Positions 34,501 to 42,273 of a stretch of 64,000 bases of DNA are shown here, one piece after another. The position numbers and the translations under genes were made by a program. Origin of the DNA: Hymenobacter plasmatis (GTDB lineage: Bacteria > Bacteroidota > Bacteroidia > Cytophagales > Hymenobacteraceae); contig NZ_JAJFAW010000021.1 of assembly GCF_020711255.1 (NCBI RefSeq), positions 42,633 to 106,632 on the forward strand, read 5' to 3'. Position 1 is the stretch's first letter. Each line of letters opens with the position of its first letter. The notes under the pieces were generated by a model. It was given only the letters and a program-made list of their open reading frames with translations. It searched no databases and was not told the origin of the DNA.

Positions 34501-35570
34501 AAACCCTCACCTACACCGCCACCAGCACCGGTACTTGCAGCAATACGGCCACCCGCCTCGTGACGGTCACGGCACTTCCAGTGCTCAATTTTGCGCCCTT
34601 GCCCCAGCCGGCTTACTGCTTGCCCGTGGCCGGCGCCCCGGCCCTACCCGCAGTGCCCTTGGTGGCCATGCCGGCGGGCGGCACCTTCAGCGGCCCCGGC
34701 GTGAGCGGAAGTGCTGCCACGGGCTACTTTTTCTCGCCCACTCTCAGCGCCGGCACCTATCAACTGGTGTACACCCTGAGTTCCAACGGCTGCGTGCTGC
34801 AGGCCAGCCAACCGGTGACTTTGACCAGCCCGTTTACCGCCACCGTGGCCGCCGATACCGTGCTGTGTCCGGGCAGCACCCGGCCCTTTGCGCTGCGTGG
34901 CAGTCCGGCGGGCGGCACTTTCACCAGCCCGGGCGTGAGCGGCAGCGCGGCTTCGGGGTTTGTGTTTACGCCGTCGGCCAACTTTTCGGGCTCGGTGAGT
35001 TTGACCTACGCCGTAACCCGCGGCGGCTGCACGGCTACGGCCACGCGTCGGGTATCAGTGGCAGTACCGCCTACTTTGCTGGCCTCCTGGCAGCCCGTGG
35101 CGTGCCCCGAAACCCGGCTAGCGCCACTCACACTACGCTTCGCGGTGGCTAGTTCCAGCGGCTCGGCGGCCCCGTCGGTGGTGTGGGATTTTGGCGATGG
35201 CAGCAAGTCCACCGAAGTCAGCCCCACGCACACGTACGCCACCCCCGGCCTGTATCAGCCGCGCGTGCTGGTGCGCTACAACCAGGACCGTTGCGACATC
35301 ACGGCCACGGCCCCGCCGGTGGAGGTGAAGGAGCGCAACATCCCCAACATCATCACGCCCAACGGCGACGCCCAAAACCAAACCTTCAAAATTGGGCCCG
35401 ACTGCGTGCCGCGCCTACAGGTGTTTTCGCGCTGGGGCCAAAACGTGTTCGAGTCCGCGAATTACCACGACGAATGGGACGCCCAGGGCCAGCCGGCCGG
35501 CGTGTACTACTATCTGCTAACGTATCCCGACGGCCACCGCCTGAAAGGCTGGGTGGAAGTAGTGCGGTAA
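31506..35570 (+). CDS. T9SS surface protein with repeated Ig-like modules (second of tandem pair)
   Basis: 1354 residues, signal peptide LPFLAIASLAQAS. Same order as its upstream neighbour: DUF7948-like N-terminus (SLEFIENKGQWDAHVRYAA), SBBP propeller repeats, then Ig-like modules, a PKD domain (WDFGDGSKSTEVSPTHTY), and the type B C-terminal domain (NIITPNGDAQNQTF ... FSRWGQNVF ... GVYYYLL). The middle differs: five copies of a PAGG...GPGVSGS.A.GF.F.P unit lie between about bases 33900 and 35000, partly alternating in two types, a sign of recent internal duplication. Paralogy with 27812-31360 is clear. Export by T9SS is expected; adhesion or surface-layer role is inferred. Confidence 0.9.
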   Translation: MKLPLLFKAASLLPFLAIASLAQASEHPHPAESSLEFIENKGQWDAHVRYAAPLPGGRLFAEADGLTFSLLANGGPAQLGHDGPSTATEGPVRGHALTLHFEGAAPASLTAATPTAEHRNYLLGNDARRWVRDVRGFRELHYAGLWPGVSARVYESADQHLEYDFELAPRANPAAIALRHDGADGLALDPTGNLLVRTSVGTMTERAPQAWQTDAAGRRKSVACRYVLAGKLVRFALGTYDPARPLTIDPVVVFASYTGSTANNWGFTATYDDDGNMYSGGIAFSEGYPTSPGAFQTTFAALIDIAIIKYNTSATGPAARVWATYLGGNGADFPHSLVVNNQGELLVLGSSGSSDYPTSATALQQRFAGGTPSSPFGSGPPFNSPTGSDLVITRLNASGSGLVASTYLGGSKNDGLLPLDIFLSPSGSTLQLAHNYGDAFRGDIQVDAADNVYIASHTMSEDFPLGTGFGRTYRGGSSDGVACKLTPTLSSLAWGGFLGGSGADAAYSIQIEPTSGDVYVAGGTISPDFPVTSGAYRTTRPGNVDGFAARIAANGASVLRATYVGTNAYDQAYFLQLGTDGGVYLLGQTLGAFTLTPGLFSTTNGTLFIQKLDANLGQSLLSTAFGSTDPANAGKVSVDPTAFLVDRCDRVYVCGWGGSSNRSGPDTYLGSNGSTTRLPTTADAAQLTTDGSDFYLAQFAAGLTGLTYGTYYGSSTGAGEHVDGGTSRFDPRGIVYQAVCSCFARTGFPIPAGAHTYSTTNNSGTGQSSLCNNASFVFNFQPGTANAGADQEVCATAGPQPLVGTPAGGIWAGPGVSGSLATGFVFTPSVALVGVQTLTYTYISTGLCTTTDARRVAVGQPPAAVVISPLLQAAYCRPGPGLPPLPLVPLSATPAGGTFSGPGVSGSLATGFVFSPNQSTGTVQIVYTLNADGCVVQGSRDVTIGNGVSAGADQTLCAEAGAQALVGSPAGGTWSGPGVSGSLATGFVFTPSAALVGPQTLTYTATSTGTCSNTATRLVTVTALPVLNFAPLPQPAYCLPVAGAPALPAVPLVAMPAGGTFSGPGVSGSAATGYFFSPTLSAGTYQLVYTLSSNGCVLQASQPVTLTSPFTATVAADTVLCPGSTRPFALRGSPAGGTFTSPGVSGSAASGFVFTPSANFSGSVSLTYAVTRGGCTATATRRVSVAVPPTLLASWQPVACPETRLAPLTLRFAVASSSGSAAPSVVWDFGDGSKSTEVSPTHTYATPGLYQPRVLVRYNQDRCDITATAPPVEVKERNIPNIITPNGDAQNQTFKIGPDCVPRLQVFSRWGQNVFESANYHDEWDAQGQPAGVYYYLLTYPDGHRLKGWVEVVR
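33900..35000 (+). repeat. Internal Ig-like module repeats in the second tandem surface protein
   Basis: Five occurrences of the coding motif PAGG(T/I)(W/F)...PGVSGS.A.GF.F(T/S)P, spaced about 85-105 codons. The pattern LVG.PAGG.W / A.PAGGTFSG alternates twice before a final single unit, suggesting duplication of a two-module block. Confidence 0.85.
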
Positions 35571-35584
35571 GCGGCGCGGCGCTT

Positions 35585-35822
35585 AATGAAGAATGAGGAT
35601 TTGGCGGACAGCTCCCCTCCTTACCAAGGAGGGGATGTTTGAGCGTTAGCTCAAACGGGGGTGGTTAAGCCGTTGCACGATTCCAGCCCAACTCGTTCGC
35701 CCATCGTTCAACGAGGGCAACCACCCCAGCTCAACTTGGCAGTTGAGCGTCCCCTCCTCAACTGAGGAGGGGAGTTGTCCGCCGTGCCCGGCCCCATTCC
35801 TCATTTTTCATTCCTCATTCTT
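35585..35822. repeat. Nested palindromic (MITE-like) intergenic element
   Basis: Outer inverted arms of the AATGAAGAATGAGGA type (35585-35599 and 35808-35822). Inner arms GGCGGACAGCTCCCCTCCTT (35603-35622) and its near-complement (35764-35783) match at 18 of 20 positions. Small hairpins lie inside (CTCCCCTCCTT...AAGGAGGGG; GTTTGAGC...GCTCAAAC). No ORF inside. The right arm overlaps the end of the flippase gene. Confidence 0.83.
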
Positions 35823-37076
35823 AAGAAAGCGCCGCGTCACCCATTGCACGTCGTTCCAGCCGGGGAGCAGGTCGCGCCATTTGGCGTTCATGGCTTGGCG
35901 GTAGTGCCAGAACAGATAGGCCACGCTGGCCATGTAGGAAGCCGACATGCCCAGCGCCGCGCCTACCATGCCCAGCCGCGGTACCAACAGCAGGCACACG
36001 GGTACCGTCACGGCCAGGCCCAGCAGCGCGGCGCGGTTGTTTACGCCGTAGCGGGCAGTGCCACTGAAATAGGTGCTGGCCTGCATGCCGGCGCCGTTGA
36101 TGAGAATGCCCGGCGACAGGGCGAGAATGACGCTGCGCGCCGCACCGAACTCCGGGCCGAAAATGGCCGCCAGCCACCCGGCCGGCACGGCGGCCAGCAC
36201 CAACACCGCCCCCGCCGTGGCCAGGAGCGTGAGCCGGCTGCCGCGCAGGGCCGCGTAGGTTTGGCCGCGCTTGTCAGCGGCGTTTACCAGGGCCACGTAC
36301 TGAATTAGGGCCGTGCTGCGCGGAATCAGCCAGATGGCTTCGGCCAGGGCTACACCTACCGAAAGGACGCCCAAGGCCCGGGCATCGGCCAGATAAGCCA
36401 CGGCGTAATAGCCGAAGCGGTAGTTGGCAAAGGACAGCAAATTGGAAAAGTGCGCGCCCCGGCTATGGCGGGCGAGCTCGCGCGCCGAGGCGTGGCGGCG
36501 CACCCAGCGGCTCCCCCAGGCATCGGGCAGGTGCAGCAGCAAAACGATGCTGATAAGCCACGGCAAACCGTAGGCCACGTAGTTCGCATAATAGTACGCA
36601 TCTACCGTGAGCCAGTGCCAGGGCCCGAAAGCCAGCACCAGCGCCCCGGCCAGCAGTGCCGCCTGGGCGGTGGTCAACACGTTGTAGGCACGCTCGCGCT
36701 GCCGGCCCAGCAGCAGAAACACGTTGACGGAAAGCAGCACCTGCACCAGCGTCACGGCTCCCAGATGCAGCGCATACTGCGGGCCGACAGGCCGCAGCAG
36801 GTACACGGCGGCGGCTCCTGCCACGCTCACCACCAGGGCCCAGCCATAAGCCGGCAGCAGCAGGTGCCACACGTTGCGCCGCGGCACCAGGTATATCAGC
36901 GACGAGCCGCCCACCAGCCCAGCCAGGAGCACCAGCCCCGACATATCGGTGAAGAATAAACTGACCTGGCCGCGCCCCGCTGCCCCCAGATACCGCGCCG
37001 TGAGCCACACCACCGCAAAGCTGAGCCCCGCCGTGAGGACCCGCGCCGCGAAGTGCTGAAGGATGCGTTTTATCAT
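35808..37076 (-). CDS. Oligosaccharide flippase / polysaccharide biosynthesis membrane protein
   Basis: 422 residues with about 12-14 hydrophobic helices, of the MATE-like Wzx flippase superfamily that moves undecaprenyl-linked sugars across the inner membrane. The opening (AARVLTAGLSFAVVWLTARYLGAAGRGQ) has the typical YLG..GRG loop after helix 1. Its neighbour is a family 4 glycosyltransferase, so the pair likely serves surface polysaccharide synthesis, but the genes are separate and no wzy or chain-length gene is seen. The last codons (LKNEE and stop) fall within a palindromic repeat at the 3' side. Confidence 0.86.
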   Translation of the reverse strand: MIKRILQHFAARVLTAGLSFAVVWLTARYLGAAGRGQVSLFFTDMSGLVLLAGLVGGSSLIYLVPRRNVWHLLLPAYGWALVVSVAGAAAVYLLRPVGPQYALHLGAVTLVQVLLSVNVFLLLGRQRERAYNVLTTAQAALLAGALVLAFGPWHWLTVDAYYYANYVAYGLPWLISIVLLLHLPDAWGSRWVRRHASARELARHSRGAHFSNLLSFANYRFGYYAVAYLADARALGVLSVGVALAEAIWLIPRSTALIQYVALVNAADKRGQTYAALRGSRLTLLATAGAVLVLAAVPAGWLAAIFGPEFGAARSVILALSPGILINGAGMQASTYFSGTARYGVNNRAALLGLAVTVPVCLLLVPRLGMVGAALGMSASYMASVAYLFWHYRQAMNAKWRDLLPGWNDVQWVTRRFLKNEE

Positions 37077-37093
37077 AGGGGCGAACAGGCCGG

Positions 37094-37101
37094 CAAACTT
37101 A
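37094..37101 (-). promoter_or_regulatory. Candidate -7 box for the flippase gene
   Basis: TAAGTTTG on the minus strand, 18 bases before ATG 37076; implies a leader of only about 12 bases. Confidence 0.42.
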
Positions 37102-37236
37102 GCTTAGCCGCCTACCATGTCCTGCCCTTGCGCACAATGCCCGCCGAAGAGCGCTAGACAGAGGCCGGGTTGAAAGCTAGGTTGAGCTACTGATTTTGGC
37201 CCAATCCGGTGCTTTTATACCCAATTCTCACTTTTA

Positions 37237-38529
37237 TTACCCGTTTAATACTTTTCGATATAATTGGCCGAATTTCTGGCCCACCGCTGCTGGGGCGCAC
37301 TTGGCTGCGGCATCGGCATGTAGTTGAGCTGCATCGAAGCGGGCGGTGCCGGCGAGCACTGCCGTCAGGGCTTTTTCCAGCCCAACCTCGTCATCGGGCT
37401 CCACCAGTAGGCCGAAGGCATTATCGGGCTGGAATAGCTCGGGGACACCACCGGTGCGCGTGGCCACCACCGGGCAGCCGCAGGCCCGGGCTTCCAGCAG
37501 CACGCACCCAAAGGTTTCGGCCCGGCTAAACGACACCAGGGCTGTGGCGCGGGCCATTTCCGCAGCCACTGCTTCGTGCGGCAGCTTGCCGAGGAACTGC
37601 ACGGTGCTATCGGCCAGCAAGCCTAGGGTAGCGGCGTATTCGTGTAAATACGCTTCATCGGGCCCGTAGCCGGCTATGCGTAGGCGCAGCCCTGGCCAGG
37701 CCGCCCGCAGGCGCGCTACCACGCGCAGCACTCCCGATAGGTTCTTCACCTGGTCGTGAAAGGCCGAAACGTGCAGCAGCGTGGGAGACTCCACGGCCTG
37801 AGCTGAGGCTTCTTGAGCTAAAGTGACTGGAGCGCCGGCCGAGGCCAATTGCCGGGGCTGGAACAGGGCTGTATCCACCACATTGGCGATGACCACGGAG
37901 CGGGCATTCACAAACCCAAGCGCCGCCATGGCATCGCGCAGCCCACCCGATACGGTGTGCAGCGCGGCCGCCCGGCGCACCACGGCACGCGTGAGCACCC
38001 GGCGCAGCCAGGAGATGCCGCCGACGCGTTGCGGCAGATACAGCGTCCAGTGCTCGGTGATGACGAAGGGGATGTTGCGCGCCACCTTCAGGGCCCAGGC
38101 AAACAGGCCCGTGCGCAGCAGCACGTGCACGTGCACCAGGTCGGGGCGCTGGCCCCAGTGGCGGCGCAGGCGCCGGTAGCCGCGCAGCAGGCACCAGAAG
38201 TAGAGCAGCAGCTTCAGCGGCTTGTCCAGCGCGGCCAGGCCGGTGGGTGCGGCTCGGTAGCAGTAGCGCAGCGTAGGCCAGGGTCCGCTGAAATCTTCTT
38301 CTGCGTCAATCAGCCCCGGCAGCGGGCCCCGGGCCACGGCGGCGAAGAGTACGGCTCCTTCCACGCCTCCAAACGCGGCAATTGCTGCCACGTGCCGCCC
38401 CACAAAGTCGCCGTCCTGGTCGTCGTAGCGGTGCGGGTACCACTTGGGCAGATGCAAAACACACTTCTTCAATGAAGAATGGGGAATGAAGAATGAAGAA
38501 TGAAGAATTCTCACAAATAACGACCCCAT
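37237..38529 (-). CDS. Glycosyltransferase family 4 protein
   Basis: 430 residues (shorter if a later start is used). Two Rossmann-like domains of the GT-B fold: N-terminal VLHLPKWYPHRYDDQDGDFVGRH and PDLVHVHVLLRTG, C-terminal donor domain LLHVSAFHDQVKNLSGVLRV and the signature FSRAETFGCVLLEARACGCPVVATRTGGVPE with the E...E motif for the nucleotide sugar. It transfers a sugar from a nucleotide donor, probably in cell-surface glycan synthesis with the flippase nearby. The ATG at 38529 and the first ~19 residues (RILHSSFFIPHSSLKK) are encoded by a repeat, so a TTG at 38472 or 38457 may be the original start. Confidence 0.87.
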   Translation of the reverse strand: MGSLFVRILHSSFFIPHSSLKKCVLHLPKWYPHRYDDQDGDFVGRHVAAIAAFGGVEGAVLFAAVARGPLPGLIDAEEDFSGPWPTLRYCYRAAPTGLAALDKPLKLLLYFWCLLRGYRRLRRHWGQRPDLVHVHVLLRTGLFAWALKVARNIPFVITEHWTLYLPQRVGGISWLRRVLTRAVVRRAAALHTVSGGLRDAMAALGFVNARSVVIANVVDTALFQPRQLASAGAPVTLAQEASAQAVESPTLLHVSAFHDQVKNLSGVLRVVARLRAAWPGLRLRIAGYGPDEAYLHEYAATLGLLADSTVQFLGKLPHEAVAAEMARATALVSFSRAETFGCVLLEARACGCPVVATRTGGVPELFQPDNAFGLLVEPDDEVGLEKALTAVLAGTARFDAAQLHADAAAKCAPAAVGQKFGQLYRKVLNG

Positions 38530-38564
38530 TCAATTCCTCATTCTTCACTCCCCATTCTTCATTG
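38470..38564. repeat. Inverted GAATGAA-type repeat
   Basis: Left arm 38470-38510, built from several GAATGAA steps. Right arm 38533-38564 is the reverse complement of CAATGAAGAATGGGGAG and of AATGAGGAAT-like steps. Same sequence type as the outer arms of the element at 35.6-35.8 kb. It covers the 5' end of the glycosyltransferase frame. Confidence 0.8.
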
Positions 38565-38629
38565 CAATTCCAAACGCAAAAAGGCCGCCGCATCAATTGA
38601 TGCGGCGGCCTTTTTGCGTTTGGAATTGC
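38564..38629 (-). terminator. Perfect 66-base palindromic terminator behind the Oar-like receptor
   Basis: Two perfect 33-base arms (inner part AAAAAGGCCGCCGCATCAA) without any loop-breaking mismatch. GC-rich core with flanking A and T runs fits a terminator for the minus-strand receptor gene; the outer AT arms make it unusually long. Confidence 0.88.
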
Positions 38630-38633
38630 TGCG

Positions 38634-41600
38634 TTAGAACGAGTAGCGCAGGCCAAGCTGCCCCTGCCAGCGCGAGGCCAGCTGGTCGATGGAGTAGGTG
38701 GCCGGCGTGCCGTAGGTGAAGGCCGGGCGGTTGAAGGTGGCCGTGTTGTAGTTGGCCGAGATGTTGCCGGCGGCATCGGCGAAAGCCACTTGCGTGAGGC
38801 CGGTGCCCAGGGTCGAGTTGAAGGTGTTGGGCACGAAGTACTGGCGGCCCCAGTCCTTGTTCAGGAAGTTGCCGAAGTTGATGATGTCCAGCGAAATCTG
38901 CAGAGTGTGGCCGCTGGGCACTACGCCGGCTTCGTTGGCTTCGAGCTTGCCGAGCTTGGCTTCCATCATCAGGCGCACGTCGGCCTGGTTGTTCCAGGGC
39001 GTGCGGCCGGCGTTGCGCTCGGCGTACTGGCCGCGACGGGTTTTCAGGTACGAATCGTTGTTGAGGAAGCTGTTGAGGGAGGCGTATTGGGCACCCGAGG
39101 CATCCAGGGCGTAGCCGTTGGGGTTGGCCGTGGTGACGGGGGCCGCGCCTTTGTTCACCAGCACAATATCCGAGTTGCTGCCGGGGATGTAGGCCAGCTC
39201 CACGTTTTGCTGGCCGTTGCCCAGGAAGTTGTTGTTATACACCCAGGTATAGGGCGAGCCGCTGGCGTAGGTGAGCACCGAGGTGAGGAAGCCGGTGACG
39301 CGCGGCGTCAGGGCCTTGTGCAGGTTGAGCGAGGCCACCACGCGGTGGCGCAGGTCGAAGTTGGAGTAGGCCAGGGCCGGGTCGTTCACGTTCAGGGCGG
39401 GGTTCAGCTCCCAGTTGCTCTGCGGCGAGTTCCGGATGCCGTTGCTGATGTCTTTGCTCTGGCCGTAGGTGTAGGCCACCGAGGCGTCGAGGATGTTGCT
39501 CACCGTTTGGCCCACCGAGCCGGTGAGCTGGTAGCGGTAGCCTTTCTGCGTGTTGGTCAGGAAGAAGGCGTTGGAGAAGCTCGGGTTAACCTTAGTGCCG
39601 AAGGTGCCGGCCGTGTAGCGCGGGCTCTGGGTGGGGCCGCCGGCCAGGTAGGTCACGTTGTCGGCCAGGTTGATGTTTTCAAACTTCACGTCCTGCAAGG
39701 TCTTCGTGTACAGGCCTTCTACCGAGAGGCGCGTGCCGGTAGGCAGCTTGAAATCGACGGCCAGCGACGAGCGCCACACCTGCGGCATCTTGAAGTTGTT
39801 GTCAATCAGGTTTACCTCGGTGGTGCCGGCCTTCAGGTTGGCGGGGTTATAGGCCGCGGTGGGCAGCTGGGCGTAAATCTTGTTGGGGTCCTGGTTAAGC
39901 GTGTACACGGTGCCCGCGCCGCCGTTGGTGCCGCGGATGTTGTTCACATCTACCGAATTGAAATTCACGCCGTTGTTGTAGTAGGCATAGCCGAACCAGG
40001 CAAACGGTACCCGGCCGGTGAAAATGCCCGAGCCGCCACGCACCACCACCGACTGGTCGCCTTTCACGTCGTAGTTGAAGCCCAGGCGGGGCGACGCCTG
40101 CACCTTGCCCAAGTAGCCGTTGCTCAGGTCTTTCCAGGCCGTGTGCGAGTACGTCTGGTTCAGGGTATTGGCGTCGTTCTGGGGGTTGTTCACCAGGCCA
40201 GAGTTCAGGGCCGGTTTGGTGGGCAGCGAGGCGATGTCGAAGCGGATGCCCGGGGTGATTTTCAACTTGTCGTTCACGTTCCACTCGTCCTGCAGGTAGG
40301 CGCTGTAGAAGTTGATGTTGAACTGAGCCGAGGGGTTGTTGAAGTTATAGGCGTAGGAGTTGTCACCGGCCGTGCCGTTGTTGTAGGTGCCGCGGATGCG
40401 GTTGGGCTTGTCGGCCAGGAAGTCGGCCACGTTGTTGTACTCGATGCGGCCGTTCCAGGAGTTGATGAAGCCGTAGTCGATGTTGTAGAACTCGTTGTGC
40501 GTGCCCAGCGTGAGGGCGTGGGCGCCGGTGTAGAACGTGAAGTTGTCGGTGAGTTCAAAGGTCTTCTGGCGTTGGTTGAAGATGCTGGCTTCGCGGTCCG
40601 AGCCGAGCAGAATCTGGTTGGAGCCGCCGCCGAAGCCTTTGCTGGGGTCGGTGCTTACGGCGTTAATCTGCACCGCCGGGAAGAGCATGGCCTGGCCGCC
40701 GAGCAGGTCGCGGTAGTCGTGGATGTTGGTGTAGCCCACAATCAGGTTATTGGCCAGCTTGCTGCTGAAGTTGCTTTTCACTTCCAGCACCGTCGAGTTC
40801 TGGATGTTGTGCTGGGTAAAGTCCTGCGAGCCAAACTTGAACAGGCTGCCCGAGCGCTCCAGGTTGGTGGCTTCGGAGCTGATGAAGTTGTGGCGCAGGG
40901 CAATGCTGGTTTTGTCGTTGAGGTTGAAGTCCAGGCGCCCAAACACCTTGTTGCTGTTTGCGTGGATGTTGTAGGCGCCCGCCTCGCCCACGTTGTAGTT
41001 GTAGCTGGTTTGCAGCTTGCTGGCAATCTGCTGGGCCAGCTCGGCGGTGATGGGCGAGTTGGCCTGGCCCACGCCGTAGAACTGCGGCTCGGTGCGGCGC
41101 GCGATTTCGGCGTTGGTAAAGAAGAACAGCTTGTTTTTCACCAGCGGCCCGCCCAGGCGGAAGCCGGTCTGGTAGTCGTGGTAGGCCGTGCCGATTTTCG
41201 ATTCGGCCCCGTCGATGCTTTTGCCGGTCACGTTCTGGTTGCGGCCGTAGCCGTACACCGAGCCGTGGAAGTCGTTGGTGCCGGAGCGCGTCACGGCGTT
41301 GATGGAGCCGCCGGTGAAGTTGCCCAGTTTCACGTCGTAGGGCGCCACCTGGGCCTGAATCTCCTGAATGGCATCGAGCGAAATGGGATTGGCGCGGGCC
41401 GAGCCGCCGGGCAGGCCGCTGGTGCCGCCCTGCCCGCCCAGCGAGGGCGAAAAGCCGATGGCGTCGTTGTTCACGGCACCGTCCAGGGTGATATTGTTGT
41501 AGCGGAACGAGCTGCCCGCGAAGGAGTTGTTCGAGTTGCGCGGGTCGAGGCGGGTGAAGTCCTGGATGCTGCGCGAGATGGTGGGCAGCTGCTGCAGCGC

Positions 41601-42023
41601 CTCGCGGCCCACGGTGGTGCCGGCGCCGGTTTTGGTGGCTTGGGTGTTGCCCACCACCACTACTTCGGCCAGAGCCTGGGCCTCGGCCGCCAGCACCAGG
41701 TTGAGCCGGGTGGTGTTGCCCAGCGTCAGGAAGACGCCGCCGATGGTCTGGGGCTTGTAGCCCACGTAGGTTACTTGTACTTCGTAGGGCCCGCCGGGGG
41801 CCAGGTTCGGGATGTTGAAGCCGCCGTCTACTTCGGTGGCCGTGCCGCGCTTGGTGCCGGTGGGCTGGTGCGTGGCCACCACCGTTACGCCAATCAATTC
41901 TTCGCCTTTATCAGAAACCGCCTTGCCGCTCAAAGCGGAGGTGGTGACCTGTGCAGAAACCGCCTGCGACCAGGCCAGAAGTACCAGCAGAAACAGATGG
42001 GTAAAAAAATTGCGAATCGACAT
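38634..42023 (-). CDS. Oar-like TonB-dependent receptor
   Basis: 1129 residues, signal peptide LVLLAWSQAVSAQ. A carboxypeptidase regulatory-like domain (LSGKAVSDKGEELIGVTVVA ... YEVQVTYVGYKPQ) comes first, then a plug (VVVVGNTQATKTGAGT ... NNITLDGAVNNDAIGF), and a large beta-barrel ending in LGLRYSF, the usual C-terminal aromatic outer membrane signal. The plug segment DVKLGNFTGGSINAVTRSGTNDFHGSVYGYGRN is typical of the Oar group. Oar of Myxococcus is needed for protease secretion and development; in Bacteroidota such proteins are usually uptake receptors. No SusD-like partner lies next to it. A weak -7-like box (GAACTTTG, 42055-42048) is upstream. Confidence 0.9.
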   Translation of the reverse strand: MSIRNFFTHLFLLVLLAWSQAVSAQVTTSALSGKAVSDKGEELIGVTVVATHQPTGTKRGTATEVDGGFNIPNLAPGGPYEVQVTYVGYKPQTIGGVFLTLGNTTRLNLVLAAEAQALAEVVVVGNTQATKTGAGTTVGREALQQLPTISRSIQDFTRLDPRNSNNSFAGSSFRYNNITLDGAVNNDAIGFSPSLGGQGGTSGLPGGSARANPISLDAIQEIQAQVAPYDVKLGNFTGGSINAVTRSGTNDFHGSVYGYGRNQNVTGKSIDGAESKIGTAYHDYQTGFRLGGPLVKNKLFFFTNAEIARRTEPQFYGVGQANSPITAELAQQIASKLQTSYNYNVGEAGAYNIHANSNKVFGRLDFNLNDKTSIALRHNFISSEATNLERSGSLFKFGSQDFTQHNIQNSTVLEVKSNFSSKLANNLIVGYTNIHDYRDLLGGQAMLFPAVQINAVSTDPSKGFGGGSNQILLGSDREASIFNQRQKTFELTDNFTFYTGAHALTLGTHNEFYNIDYGFINSWNGRIEYNNVADFLADKPNRIRGTYNNGTAGDNSYAYNFNNPSAQFNINFYSAYLQDEWNVNDKLKITPGIRFDIASLPTKPALNSGLVNNPQNDANTLNQTYSHTAWKDLSNGYLGKVQASPRLGFNYDVKGDQSVVVRGGSGIFTGRVPFAWFGYAYYNNGVNFNSVDVNNIRGTNGGAGTVYTLNQDPNKIYAQLPTAAYNPANLKAGTTEVNLIDNNFKMPQVWRSSLAVDFKLPTGTRLSVEGLYTKTLQDVKFENINLADNVTYLAGGPTQSPRYTAGTFGTKVNPSFSNAFFLTNTQKGYRYQLTGSVGQTVSNILDASVAYTYGQSKDISNGIRNSPQSNWELNPALNVNDPALAYSNFDLRHRVVASLNLHKALTPRVTGFLTSVLTYASGSPYTWVYNNNFLGNGQQNVELAYIPGSNSDIVLVNKGAAPVTTANPNGYALDASGAQYASLNSFLNNDSYLKTRRGQYAERNAGRTPWNNQADVRLMMEAKLGKLEANEAGVVPSGHTLQISLDIINFGNFLNKDWGRQYFVPNTFNSTLGTGLTQVAFADAAGNISANYNTATFNRPAFTYGTPATYSIDQLASRWQGQLGLRYSF

Positions 42024-42273
42024 AAGTCAGGGGTTTGATTTCGGGCACAAAGTTCTGGCCCCAAAACGGCTAACCCTTGCTCAGGTCCATTTCCTAATTG
42101 TTGTATTTCAAGCACATACTTAACACAGCGGTAACATTGCCCGCAGCAGCTCCAGCGCCTATTGGCCGCCGTACCCTGGCGCGGGCCGGCAGTTGCTTAT
42201 CCAAGCCGGGGTTTCTTTGTTGGCTCAACGGCTGCATGCGGCCGATTCCCCGACACCTCAGCTCATTGACCCC

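Noticed and set aside
35597..35785. CRISPR-like array between the surface protein and flippase genes
   Set aside because: The repeats are inverted arms, not evenly spaced direct repeats with spacers.
38790..42038. A 1082-codon open frame antisense to the Oar-like receptor
   Set aside because: High GC leaves few stop codons in the antisense frame; the product is Val-, Gly-, His- and Ala-rich without any recognisable domain, while the minus strand codes a full receptor.
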